Assembly (NCBI GenBank): GCA_947579665.1
Contig: OX388349.1
Location: 73,970,841 to 74,034,840, forward strand
Source: Sympetrum striolatum
Taxonomy: Eukaryota > Arthropoda > Insecta > Odonata > Libellulidae
Direction: 5' to 3'
DNA length: 64,000 nucleotides
Position numbers and translations under genes: made by a program. The notes under the pieces were generated by a model, which was given only the letters and a program-made list of their open reading frames with translations, was not told the DNA's origin and did not search any database. Positions 44,301 through 56,800 of this stretch are shown in pieces. Position 1 is the stretch's first letter; each line of letters opens with the position of its first letter.

Positions 44301-45169
44301 AGTATTCAAGGAGTGCCAAAAACTCTTACTGAAACAGGGAGAAAATAGTGTGCTCAAAGAGGGTCCATCTTCGGGTGAACCCTGCTTTACTCAATATTGT
44401 TAAAAGCACTTTAATAACTTGGATCGCACATGGTCTCCCACCGAGAATCGAACCCGGAACGGCATTCAACAAAGCCGAACTCGCAGTCCACATTGCTATC
44501 CTTTCCTTGATTTATCGCTCTAGACCAAATACTACAATGTGCCAAAATTCAGTTTATTAGACGTAACCAAGAGTTTGACGCACCTTATTCCAGGTGTAAA
44601 ATTAACAAAATTAAATGTGAAGGATACCATCTGTTTAATTTGAAGTTGATCACTCGATCAACTCTTTAGACCTTAATAAAGTACTTAATATAATATATAT
44701 TGTAATTTCATAAATCGATAGTTTGACAGAAGTTTATTTTTATCCACATAAATTCTCTCGAAACATCTTCTTTACGCTGAGTTTATAAATATTTGATTAT
44801 AATAATTTCATCACAGAAAGGGAGAATCTACAACCATGACTCCATACATAATAATGAGTGCTCCCCACTCTAAGTTTTATAAACTCGACGCCTCGGATTT
44901 TCAAAATAAGGAATGCCAGAACGTAATGCCTGCGTTATATTCTGGGTTTGGAAATTCAGTATGGTGCACACTTATAATGAAGCTCTTACGAACGTATGGA
45001 GAAAATCATGTGTTCGCTACATCAGTTTTTTCTTATAATTAGTTTCCCATTTCTATGGGAGAATGTCCTGTCTCAACTACGCCTGATTAATTGAACGCAA
45101 TGTACATATCTGTACTTTAAAGTATATGACCATTATGCCTAGTATTTTATAAATGGTGGATACCCGAGC
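41351..45169. other. Anonymous sequence with GC-richer islands and one tRNA-like motif
   Basis: Islands at about 41985-42350 and 43060-43460 stand out from the AT-rich background but are non-coding. A minus-strand B-box word (GGTTCGATTCTC, 44443-44454) with tRNA-like text around it may be a SINE head. ORFs at 44348-44560 and 44836-45042 lack recognisable motifs. Confidence 0.3.
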
Positions 45170-45499
45170 CTGACACCAACATAAAACTTTTCAAATTCGC
45201 GATGAATTTAAAGGAATGTAACCCTTGGAATTTTGGGAAATTTTATTATACCCAAAATAAATTTGGTAAATAGGGTATATTGAACGGGTATAGAACAACT
45301 GGCCGCCGCCAACTGGCCACGGGAAAGGGAAATAGTGTCCATGGGATTATATCAATTATAATAGTGTGGAAATGAAGGAATTTCCCAACAACTTACTCCT
45401 TTCATAGGATTTATAACGTAAAGCTAATATTTATTAAAAAAATCATGATATTTTATATAACCCAATCCAACCCCGCGGCCAATTGTCCCATTCCAATAT

Positions 45500-45540
45500 T
45501 GAACGGCGAAGCCGTTCCGGGGGCACCGGAACGAAGCGAG
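45500..45540. repeat. GC-rich double palindrome
   Basis: GAACGGCGAAGCCGTTC at 45501-45517 and GTTCCGG, five bases, CCGGAAC at 45514-45532 overlap, giving two mutually exclusive hairpins. The word ATTGAACGG also occurs upstream near 45278. Possibly the end of a small DNA element whose other end would be near 45280, with weakly inverted AACTGGCC/GGCCAATTG words. Confidence 0.55.
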
Positions 45541-45639
45541 TACATTACTATAATTACTATATACCTAAAAAAATACTTAAATATAATACTTATCTCCGAC
45601 ATCCAAATCTAGTTTACCATGTAGAGAAAACAAACTCAC

Positions 45640-46560
45640 ACAGACCTTGAAATACGAGTTTCTTCTAACCCCCGTTAAAAACAGAAACTTGCATCCTTTC
45701 ATTTCCCTTTTTAACAGACTAATTAAATTACCAAAGCCATCCAACAACTACCAAAAAGAACTAAATACAATATTAACGATTGCAATTAATAACTGTTATC
45801 CCTCTTCCCTGATCAATAAAATACTTGCCAGAAAATTGAGAAAAACTGTATCCATTCTATCTCTACACCCCCTACAGATTCAATCCCTCAGAAAGGGACC
45901 AAGTTAAAGTTTTACTGGCGATCTTTCATATGAAATGTCTAAAATATTTCATAAGAATGATTTCTGTCTAGCATACCACAGGAACAAAACACTTAGGTCT
46001 CAATATATAACAATAAAGATAAAACTAATACCCTGTTTAAGCCTGGAAATTATATAATCAGTTGTAATGAATGTGAAATCAGTTATATTAGCCTAAGGAC
46101 TAGAAATACTTTTATCAGATGCAATGAACACCATAGAGCTTTCCTTAATAACGCCCCTCAAATATTTCATTTTGCTGATCAACTTTTAGTTGATAATCTA
46201 CAGTCCGACATTACACCTGTCTATTCCTGTCCACTCCATTCCTGCCCTTATACAAACAAACTATATTTATTAGAAAATATTCAAATACTCCACCACTTCC
46301 ACCATTTCTTTTCCCTTGCCATTGAATTCATTATCACCGAGAATCCATCTTCATTGTTTACCAGCCTACCGTTCATTACCCCCTCTGCTTTACGACCTAT
46401 TATGAATAGCCTTTCCCCTCTGGTTAGTACTTTAGCTGTTTCATCGAAGCCTCGGTGTCTGATGATAACAAAACCATGGTCGCATAAATAAAATCTGTGG
46501 AAAGTAAACCTCCAATTTCTCTTTGGTCTTTTAAGGGCCACGGTTTATTTTAAATATTTA
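45640..46560 (+). pseudogene. Penelope-like element 3' end: GIY-YIG endonuclease region
   Basis: The ORF 45647-45907 contains NYQKELNTILTIAINN, the linker after the PLE RT thumb. After a frame change comes GDLSYEMSKIFHKNDFCLAY (about 45917-45975), and then the GIY-YIG nuclease: GNYIISCNECEISYISLRTR with TFIRCNEHHRAFLNN (about 46045-46155), including the Cys pair and the R...EH positions usual in these proteins. Further words (SPTLHLSIPVHSIPALIQTN) continue to about 46270. In-frame stops and frame changes make it inactive. The RT is missing upstream (5' truncation). A hammerhead-like word lies just downstream at 46459-46475. Confidence 0.82.
46459..46500 (+). other. Hammerhead-like motif downstream of the PLE ORF
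   Basis: CTGATGATAACAAAACC, followed by ATGGTCGCATAAATAAAAT and CTGTGG. It has the same order as the cores at 31.2 and 41.3 kb (CTGAWGATGG..GAAACCGGTCGT), but stem II is collapsed and GAAA reads AAAA. It links the core motif to a PLE in the same orientation. Confidence 0.5.
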
Positions 46561-48309
46561 AAATAATTTTTTGTTGATATTAAAAATATTCTTTAGGAAT
46601 TACATCTCTCTGTTATAACTATAGCATTTCTGGATATTTGAATACTTAAAAATTTCCTATTAAAATTCTCCGTTCTCTTTTTTACCCAGTCTTTTCCAGA
46701 GTCTTCTAGTCGTTTAACTGCAGCCAAAAATGCATTTTTATTCAAAGGTGCCACTTTCGACACATTTTCCGGAAAATACTTTGGAAACTAAATAAGCAGA
46801 AAATTTTTCACTTCAGCGCGAATAAAAACGAAGTTCCTCTATCTATGCTTCAACATTTTTTCGTAGTCTGCGAAAGAAATCCAAAAGAAAGTCAGTGCGT
46901 TTTTGGGTGGCGCGTCCTCTCCAGATGTTCCTCACGGAAACAAAGAACGAATGAAAAAAGATAAACGGCAGGCGAAGGCATTAATATTCCCGTGTCGACA
47001 TTTACGTCGCGAGAAAGAATCTGCATCCGACCAGCATCAATCAAAATGGCGGGAAAGAGTTGGCAGAGAATGTTTTGATTTTTAGGGAGTTTCGATTGAG
47101 CCACCTGCTTTCCATCAATTCACTGCGTTCGTCTGTCCCCTTCTCCACTCATTTGTTTACTCCTTAAGATAATTCCCACAACTCTTTCTTTCGTTTCGAA
47201 ATATATTCCCCGCCTCTTCATTGTCTAGCACAAATTAACAAACTGGAGTTTTAGATATTCTGTATTATACTTTTGAGGTTACTTTTAATAGGATATTCTC
47301 CAGTTTATCTAAATTTAAACGGTAAAAACCTAAAGAGAGTAGATTTAGATGAATAGGAAAATATCCTTAAATATTTTTTTCCTTGAATCACCCTTTATAG
47401 GTTCCAAAACCACCCTATTAGTATTGTGTGCCATGATATGGTGGTATAAGACTCAAAATCCCTATTTTTTATTACAAATATCCCAAATTTGCATATTCAT
47501 TCTAAAAACATTAATGGCTGAACCCACTGAGGCGGCCAAGATCATATTGGGAGAAATCTTATTAGATTATGCTACAAAAGCAGGCTATGCTACTAAAAAC
47601 ATAAATGATTAGTTCATTGTCATCCCTGGAAGTACGCAAAAATCATTTCCGCATAATTCGTTTTTAAGGAAAAATTCGGAAATTTGTGGCCTTCTAGGAT
47701 CGAGCCTACGAGAGTCACTCATTTTGGGGAGATCCTGTTGACATGACGTGCCAATGGTTTAAAATGCGAATATGAACTACGGGGTGCAAAAAGCGTATTA
47801 CCATCTTTTCTAACTCCGATTTTCGGTTACAAAATTTGTCTAAATGTTGGCGTAAGATTTAATGTTCTAATCTATCATCGTTGAAAAGGGAACGCACCCA
47901 GTCTCCAGCGAATCCTGGCTACGCACACCTTGCTTTCCCCGTCACTATTGATTATAAATGGTGATTTTTTTATTTTCTTTTGTAATGAAAAAATAAATCT
48001 TGCGAAATACTTTCACAACAGTGAATCCGAAATGAAAATATATGCGTGATGAATTTCATTTAATAATTCTATTTTAAAGTGATTCGTACCGTTTAATAAT
48101 GTAAGCCATTAAGACTAAAGAAACGGTGACTTTCGCTAAATTGTATACTTTCTTATTATCGTAGAAGTGTACATCGCGCATGCAACGTGATTCTTATGTA
48201 ACGTTAAATTTTAAATGTGAATTGAGGAAAATGAAATATTTGATAAAGATTTATTCCTGACGCTTATACATAACAGAAATGACTTCCAGGGAAAAACATC
48301 TGAAATATA
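46561..48309. other. No supported gene; GC-richer island at 46880-47160
   Basis: The island contains a short ORF on each strand (46892-47104), neither with a motif. The ORF at 47349-47612 (87 codons) has no family resemblance. I do not call it a gene. Confidence 0.3.
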
Positions 48310-49510
48310 TGTAGGTGAGACTGGGGCCAAGTGGCCATTGGCTTACATTTTTGGAAACTACTGCAATTTGGTAGTAAATGTTTTCAACTAACATGTAAGA
48401 AAGCTATTATTGTTGTGTTAAAGTTTCAGTGATCAGTTTGCCGAATTGTTTGAGTTACAACAGATTTTCTATTTTTTTCATCATTGATCTAAGGTAAGCG
48501 TTTAGTATTATTCTCATTATTTTGTCATTGATTCCTGATACAATATTTTAATTAACATAGCTGAAACCTCTGTTTAATTATATTAAGATAATATTTTTAT
48601 GACGAATCAAAAACATCTTCCTAAAAGGGTTGTGATATACTGAAATTGCGTGTAACGGGGTAAAGTGGCCATGCTCATATTGGGGCAAAGTGGTCAATGC
48701 CACCGTTCCCTGCCCAAGTTGAATTCTTCAATCATTTTTATATATTATATTAACTGCTGAACTTTTATTTATTATTTAGGGAAACTAATGTACCTATTAT
48801 TTAAAATCAGTTTTTTATTTTTTTAATTCGACCATTATAATAAAAATGTAAAAAATCCACAAGAAAATAAAACAAACAAATTCTTGGCAAATACAGACCC
48901 GTTTTTAACGAAGCACAGGATAAAAATAGTAGATCTTCTCTAGGAGTTAGAACAGAGTTTTTATGACGTCTCAGTTAACGACCTACGCCCATTAGCATTC
49001 CAGCTTGCGGAAAAGAACAATTTATCTCATAGATTTGAGAAGGAGAAATAGATGGCTGGTTATGATTGGATTGCAGGTTTTAGAAAACGTAATCCTAATC
49101 TAAGTCTATGAAAACCAGAATCAACTTCATAAGCTTGAGCCCAGGGTTTAAATAATCCTAAAGTCGATGAGTTTTTGAAATATTGAGAGAGGTCCAAGAT
49201 ATTGTAACATCAAGTCCCTTCAGAGCAGAACTTCTCGATGTAAAAGGTAAAAAGGAACAAGAAGAAGAAAAGGGAGATAATGAATAGTCTCCAGGTGAAA
49301 AACAAAACAACAGAAAGAATGAAAACACAAACTTAAACTCGACAGAAATTGCTTGCACAAAATTTTGAATCATATGAAGATAGTGATGCTAAATATTTTA
49401 ACTGTTACGAAATTCTCTGGTTGCAACAAATGGGGTAATGAAAAGCGTGATAATTGCGAAGAAGATGATGAAGATTTTGCTTGTGAACATAGACATAGGT
49501 AATGTATAAT
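48310..49510 (+). pseudogene. pogo/Tigger-like transposase N-terminal region, decayed
   Basis: After a 5' part with repeated GGGGC(A/C)AAGTGG words (48325, 48655, 48680), the stretch 48970-49140 reads DLRPLAFQLAEKNNLSHRFE, then MAGYDWIAGFRKRNPNLSL and KPESTS. That is the CENP-B-like DNA-binding helix region of pogo-type transposases. Downstream, 49430-49500 reads NKWGNEKRDNCEEDDEDFAC. It resembles the cysteine-rich tail of some pogo proteins, although the DDE domain is missing between them. Many stops. Terminal inverted repeats could not be paired because an RTE LINE takes over near 49515. Confidence 0.72.
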
Positions 49511-49514
49511 TCAT

Positions 49515-50125
49515 TTGCAGTGCAAGAACCAGTCAAACTTCAAGAAAAACCTCTTGATGTTTGCTTGGAATACACATACCTGGGACAACTTGTAACAACA
49601 GGAGAGAAATATAGGATTAATGAAGTAAACAGAAGATTGAAACTTGGCTGGAGCGCATTTGGTAGGAACTAACACATCCTGAAGTCAAGAATGCCAATGG
49701 TTTTGAAGAGGAAGGTCTTCAACCAATGCATTTTACCAGTCCTGACCTATGGTGGTGAAAGTTGGGTGTTAAATCCTGCAATAACCCAGAGACTTCAGAC
49801 AGCGCAAAGGAGCATGGGGCGCTGTATGCTGGGAATCACAAGAAGAGACAGGAAACGAAACAGACATAATAGATAAGGTAAGATCACTGAAATGGAGGTG
49901 GGCCGGCCATGTTGCGAGAAGAAACGACAACCGTTGTACATCTGCAGTTCTCAACTGGATACCAAGAGATGTGAAGAGACCAAGAAGATATACGGAAAGG
50001 TGGAATAGAGATATCATCAAGTACTTAGGTGTAACGTGGCAACGAGAAGCTCAGGACAGAGAAAATTGGAAAGTACTTGGGGAGGCATACATCCGACGTC
50101 GGATTGAAAATGGCTGATGATGATG
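49515..50125 (+). pseudogene. RTE-type LINE 3' end
   Basis: Reads LEYTYLGQLVTTGEKYRINE, then KRKVFNQCILPVLTYGGESW and RSMGRCMLGITRRDRKRNRH, the canonical end of an RTE/BovB-like ORF2. After a frameshift it continues with decayed relics of the usual (W)WAGHVAR..D block near 49890-49935. It ends at GGCTGATGATGATGA (about 50110-50125), the short tandem TGA tail typical of RTE elements, which lack poly(A). Strongly 5' truncated. Confidence 0.85.
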
Positions 50126-52760
50126 AAAAATATATATATTACGTATATGACTTGGAAATTTTAGGGATTTGTATTGTGGATGGTACGGATTACAATCACA
50201 AGTCCAAAACTAGTAAGGACTAGCTAATATTTACCAATATTTATGTGTTCCCTCTTATTGCTGATAATCGGTGTGAGTGCATCGGAGGAAGGCGTTCCAC
50301 TTCTTATGATTGATGGCGGCACTTATGAAAGCCACTTCCGAGAGAAGAAAGCATTCCGGGTGGAGTCCCTTAAAAAACGGACAAAAAGGGACTGCTAATC
50401 GAAATTTCAATCGGAATCCTGGGCGGGGCGCGCACTCTTCGTGATGCCACGACACTTTTGATTCCGCTTTTTTTATTTCCAACGCTTCCGCGAGTCGAAG
50501 ATGAAAAATGGACTCTGCCGATGATAAATATTTCCCAGACACGTTCTCCCCCTTGTTTATTTTCTCTCACTCAGACTTCGTGCTGTGCTTCTAATCCGAG
50601 ATTTACCTTTCCTATTAAAACATTTTGTGTACTCCGAGGATATCGACATCTATTTTTTCACAGTCGTTGCCTTTCTTCAAAGAACAAGTAAATAAGACGG
50701 CTGGTGAGAAATAATAAAATCGGCTTCGATTCGAAACCAAATCAAAGAATACAAACGGTTTGTGACTAATGTGAACACGCAAAAAATACATGGATATTAT
50801 TATGTACTACACCGTTAGTAAAAATACTTCACAGCAATAATATAGTGCAGTTTTATTGTTTCCAAGTTTCAACCCAAAGTACTGCATTTCCCCTTTTGTA
50901 AGACGGATGTCGATTTTAAGGTCCAAAACTGAGAAAAATATTAATTTACCTATAGAGATCTTAAAATCAGGTTTATTTGCCATTGAATATATTGAAGAAT
51001 CAGAGCAAATGATCGCGAAAACAACACAAGCAACTAAAAAAAAATTTTAGCAACAACCTTTATAGCCTGATGGAATGCGTAGCAGGTTTTTGCATCTTTT
51101 TTTCATTATTCGCAATTTAATAATACTATTTTTCCCGACTTTCGGTACTACAATATTATCTGTCAGATACGCTGAAGGTCTTTCGCAAGGGCTTTTACGT
51201 TCCCTGACTTCATTCAACTGCCACAAGCTGCAAACAATTACGAACTACGATTTTAAAACTCCCACACCATCATCCTCAACTCCATCGTCTACTTTACTAA
51301 TCATCTACCGCAATCTAATCAAATAAAGGATTCTGACGTTGCGTCGATTGAATAATTTACTTCCACATTTCCTTTCAGCGGCATTTATTTCTTATCGTGG
51401 ATACTCAGATATCACAACATCATATCACATTTCCTCAATCATCAAATGCGTTTTGTTGTTAAGAAGAAGTTCCGGGGCCTCGGTTAACTGAAACTTCTTG
51501 TTTTGGAAACCACGGTACTTTACACCGAAGACGTTATGCGAGGAAATAAAAAGAGGAGGGCCCAAGGGGGCTGGAATTCCCTTAGAGACTTTATTAAGTA
51601 AGGCTTCGTGTGGGATGTAATCTGTGCGAATTCCTCCTCCGCGCACACGAGTTATCGAATGAAACCAGTGCACTCATCTGTTAAAGGAATTGTCATAGAA
51701 AACGGAATAGTAAAGGAACGGCTTCATTGAGGAGTTAATACGAGGCGAAAGGCAAGATGGAAACGCCGTTAATGTTTCCTCGCTTTCAGGAATTTAAAGA
51801 TTGATCTGAAATCACATTTACCACTGAGTTTGATGTTAAAATGACTAAATTAATTGCAGGGTTACGAAACGTAAAATATACGAAAAGTCTGCCGAAAATT
51901 GAGAAAGGTTTAAGGAGAGAATTTTTTTCACGATCCAGAAGACATTCTGACAGTAAGTTACTGAATCGGGGGACGTTAAAAAAAAACTTGACATTAGCTG
52001 CCTTAGCGAGCTTTTTTCTGTACCGAAACATAAATAGAAATTGTAAATGAATTAACAATAAAGAATGAAAAATATAACAAACCAAATAACATATTGAGAA
52101 TAACTCATTCAATTGAGTATTTATAAATCCAACATGTATAGCATAAATAAAATACGTTGTTAATTAGGCCTTATTATGAGGCTCAGGAGTTGCAGAACGA
52201 TTTATTCTCTCAACGTAGAAACTTTTCATATTGTTATTAATTGAAACTGAAATATTTCAACGGACAAATTATAGCCTTGTAGAAATGAAACTTAGGCTAG
52301 GGAAAAATTATAGAGTAAATGTTGATGGCAGAACACGTAAACATTTGAAATAGAAAAATAAGCTTTGATAAAGAAGATGGAAGTGGATGAGCGCCATTTC
52401 GGATTTCACTTTCGTCCACGAAATATTTCTATTTTCACTTTTAGACGTCTCTCACCTTTCCTCCATTCTGATGGGGAATTTCAAAATGGAACTTACTGTG
52501 ATTTGTGTGTTATTTGTTCTTATTTTTTGCATTCGAGTCATCTTTTCTCGTTCCGAAGACATAAAACGGTCCACCAAAAATTGGTGTCCAAAATTAGAAG
52601 AATAACTGCAAATATTACTCAAACGCGGATGCGTAATTTGACCTTTTTCGCCGAAATAAATTAAGCAGTTATGCTATTCGTAGCTGTTTTGATACAGGGC
52701 ACAAGAAGATTATTTTACGTTATTCCAAACAGAGATTACTGTTATATTGGTACCCGTACT
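50126..52760. other. Anonymous sequence with GC-richer patches
   Basis: Patches at 50280-50560 and 51460-51790 contain overlapping ORFs on both strands without motifs. ORFs at 51841-52050 and 52365-52664 likewise show nothing recognisable. Confidence 0.3.
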
Positions 52761-52893
52761 TTTTACTTTCTCCTTATACGAAGTATAGAGAAAGTATTGT
52801 TTTCATGAAAAAAATCGACTTCGAGATTTCAACGGAAATACATGTTTTGGGGTCCCTAGAACACGTTTTAACTATTTTCGGAATGATGTCTGT

Positions 52894-52931
<38 letters not shown>

Positions 52932-53806
52932 GTGTGTGTGTGATAGTGGGCGCTCTAACGTGAAAACCATTAGTCGTATCAATACCAAACTTCATATATA
53001 GTACTGTGGTGTGTGCTGTCAGAGTTGATTAGTTTTTGGACTAAATCGGCCAACCGGAAGTCGAGCTTCATTCATAAAAGCTCATTTCCGGTTTTCAAAA
53101 TATCTCCATAAATATGATATTTACGTATATTGTATTACTTATAAAAGTTTTAGATTATATAATTTACTATAACTTTTGTATTTAACATATTTTTGTATCA
53201 CCGGTTGATTAGGAGTTATTCGTGAAATACTGATAGACCGGAAGAAGATGATTATGTACTTTATGGGCGCTCTAACATGAAAACTGTTTGTCGGATCAAC
53301 ACTAAATTTCATATATAGTACTTTTATTACAGTCGTAAGAGTTGATTAGTTTTTGGAGTAAATCGGTCAACCGGAAGTCGAGCATCATTCTTCAAAGCTC
53401 ATTTCCGGTTTTCAAAATATCTCCATAAATATGATATTTAGGTATATACTATTATTTATAAACGTTTTAGAAAATATAATTTACTATAACTTTTGTATGA
53501 AACATATTTTTGTATCACTGATTGTTTAGGAGTTATTTATGAAATACTGATAAACCGAAAGTTGCTGATTATGTACTTTGTGGGCGTTCTGGGCTCTATG
53601 GGCGAAAGGCCAAATTCATCGTTTTTTATCGAGCATGTCCCGAAAAACATTATTTCTAATGTTTGTGACGTAAAAGATGATAATATATAAATTAATCACT
53701 CATCTTTCAAGTTTAGATGGAATATAGAGTTCGAAATTACTGTCGCAGATAAATATTTACATCTTATATATGGAGAAAGTCATGTGCTGGCCACATCAGA
53801 TTTTTT
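52761..53806 (+). mobile_element. Interspersed repeat family A, copy 4 (full length)
   Basis: Starts TTTTACTTTCTCC with a hairpin (ACTTTCTC ... GAGAAAGT), followed by a (TG)n run at about 52893-52942. The GTGGGCGCTC motif (or close) recurs at 52946, 53263 and 53580, an exact 317-base period, and the copy ends GTGCTGGCCACATCAGATTTTTT. Near-identical inverted partner of copy 1 at 24.0-25.05 kb. No ORF. It contrasts with Helitrons (no CTRR end visible) and with TA-type MITEs (no TA flanks). Confidence 0.78.
52893..52942. repeat. (TG)n microsatellite inside family A copy 4
   Basis: A run of TG units interrupted once by TGCG. It sits at the same internal place as the (CA)n run in the inverted copy. 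Confidence 0.85.
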
Positions 53807-56800
53807 AATTAAAGATTCATGCAAATCTATGAGGTTTTAAAGGGCAATAATCATAATCTATTATATGAGGAAAAAAACAGAATTAATAGACAATAGTTAA
53901 TTTTTTGTTGAGCATAGTTGCTTTTCAAAATACGGCCGAAAACAGTTATCGGCGAAGGATCCTTCTTAGGGCTCCATCGATCTCATTCTCCTTAAGCTCT
54001 CTTCTGCGGCTCCGAAGAATTCGGTAGAGGGGAGTTAATCCGAACACATCCTCAAGTGGAATACCTTCACCGCCAAATAAAAAATCTCCTCCGGCGCCCT
54101 AAACATCCGCCCTCACAAGTTGAGAGTTCCTGAGGAGGAATTCTCTTTATGAGAAACGCATCAGAGGAGTGTGGATCAGAGGGGGCCTCAGATATTTGGG
54201 GACCTAAGAAAAAAGTCATAGTCTCTGCATCCGAAGAATAGTCGCACCAAATGAAGATTAAAGAGACTTCTTCTTCGACGGATATTGATTTGCAAAAGAA
54301 GGTGATCTTCGCTCAATCGCCGAATGCAGCTCCATATTGAATTATGAATTTGTGCGGATGATATATCTCAGTTCCTGCAATCACAAAATAATACAGTAGA
54401 TATTTTTAATTTTCCTTTCGGCTCCTTCATGGCCATAGTAATGAAGTACGTTGAGTGCCAATTTGCCATACATGTTGTTACATCACTATGGTGATTTGTT
54501 TATGTTTACAAAAAACCAAGTATATATAGTCTTTGTTGTTAATGTTGGAATAACCTGATGTCTCTTACTTCTTAAATTAAATAATTAAAAGGAAGATACA
54601 CTTGGAACTTATTTACAAATTGGACCACAGAAGATATCACAAGCAATATAGCTCAACAAAGTATTATTCCTTTTCCAAAGCTATGATGATGATGACTCTT
54701 TGACTCGAAACCACGGTCATATTCCAATAAAAAATGTCTGATACTGTAAAATTTGATGTTCACTTTTGTTCCTAATGGATCCATACCTAAAAGTCTCAGC
54801 ACTAACTATTGACTCTATTGATCTATAGTACTAGCGAATTTATTAACGCCAGTTTCTTGCTTTGTTGCTTCATAATGCATACATAATCTTCAAACACCGA
54901 AACATACCGATAGTAATATATCTTCTCCAAACTGGATTTAGAATAAAGTACTTTTTCTACGTTCTACAAAATTATTTACATAGTTACGTTGGCTATTGTC
55001 TATTTGCTTGTTGAATTAGAAACGGAGCTCATTGTCACGGTAGACGCCATTTAGTGAACATAGGATTCAATTGCAGTATGTCTTGCACTGAACCGAGTAC
55101 CGAGTCAGGTGACGAATCGTCTATCGATTTCTCGCATTTTTATCTTACGCAGATTTTTATTCTAACTTTGCTTTGTTTGGCGTATTTCCTTAATATAATT
55201 GTACGAATGCATATTAATTAAAGACTCAACTCCAAAACTCCAGTATCAAATAAGCAAGCCTTCGAAATTATTATTCTAATATTATATAATTTGATGAATC
55301 TCGATCTCACATATCAATATTATGTATATGAGAGACAATGGCATAATTAAAAAGAAACATAAATATAACATATATATCCATGACTCAGGGTAGTATCCCT
55401 TAATAATTTTCTTTGCTTGCATTATTATCCATTTACTAATTACTATACATATAGCTACACTCCTGACTCATAATGACTACAAATTCCTGGGCATTTTTAA
55501 TTAACTGAAGAATACTAAAGTTTTCAGGGGAGATTTATAATTCACAATCGAGTCGGGAAAATATCGAAAGTCTCTAGATTTTGCCCTAGGTTTAAGCCCA
55601 GAGAGGATTATAGTTTTCAATGGGATTAAACGGGAGAAACGAAAATTGGCCATGTAAGACCAATTTCTTTCGTTCATTAAAATATGGTAAAGTACGCGTA
55701 CAGAAGTGAGACTTGGGCTACAAGAGATCTAAAAGATCAGAGTTTTCTTTTCTTGTGAAGGATTTTAACATTCTGGCTTGAAATTTGCAAAATTTTAGTT
55801 TTAACGCGTTTTTATTGCGTTTTTTCTCTTCCTTTCGAAACTTAAATCTATGGCAACGACCACTATTTAAATCGAAAACAAATATGTTTTCCATCCTAAT
55901 TTCAAACTCCGTGATGAAATTTTAATGCATTTTAAATATTTTTAAATGTTTCTTTCAATATACGTTAACAGTGAATATCAAAAGAATCTAACTTTCATCA
56001 AAATGAACAGCAAATATTTGCATGGGAAATAAATTAATCATGAATACATATTGTAATGACATAAGTTTATGTAGAGGATAGGAGACCATGTATCAACGAA
56101 GATAATCGGAAAAGTCATGTAAGTAGTGAGATTATTCGAGGATGAAATTGACTATTCTACACTGAATCTATATAGGGGGAATAGGAAAGCAATTTAGCTT
56201 ATAAATTCTCATTAGTTACTGGTGAAGTAAGTATTACACCGGATCAAATCTACCTGTAGCTGAGTAGTGAGACAGACATCAGAAAAGTGTTTACCGACAT
56301 CAAATAAGTAATTTCCAAAGCCTTCTCACCTGAACGTAAACTGAAATTTACATAATCCTAAAATATAAGTGTCAGAATATTAATGTATGTACATTAATAA
56401 TTTTAACGACAATCTTTAGAAATAATATAACTGCAAACAATACGAATCATTAGCATCACGACCACTACAGTGTAGTGATGTTTCACTTCATAGCTCACTT
56501 AAACCAATGCATTTATCATTTACTTATTTCAGACTAAAAAGTCCATTGCCATGGCCTTTTCCGTTTCCTCCATTATGGCGTTGTTTTAGTTTCTCCCTAG
56601 ATCTACAAATAACCTCGTGGGCACTGACTCGCCAGCCTCCTCAAAATTCGGCTTCCGTAGGTGTAAAACGAAGAAAAAAATCCTTTGGGTGGAGATTGAA
56701 AGAGGGGAAGCTATATTTGATTCATCCTTCACTTTCATACTACATACATTGTGATACATTGTCACCGAAAAGCTCATAAGGACAACTAAACCCATTGCTG

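Noticed and set aside
46281..46541. 86-codon minus-strand ORF
   Set aside because: Antisense to the PLE 3' region. No motif of its own.
47349..47612. 87-codon plus-strand ORF with a hydrophobic start
   Set aside because: No family resemblance and no supporting signals. Could be revisited with expression data.
54440..54640. Possible LTR with TATATATAG promoter-like word
   Set aside because: No paired LTR, primer-binding site or gag/pol text could be found.
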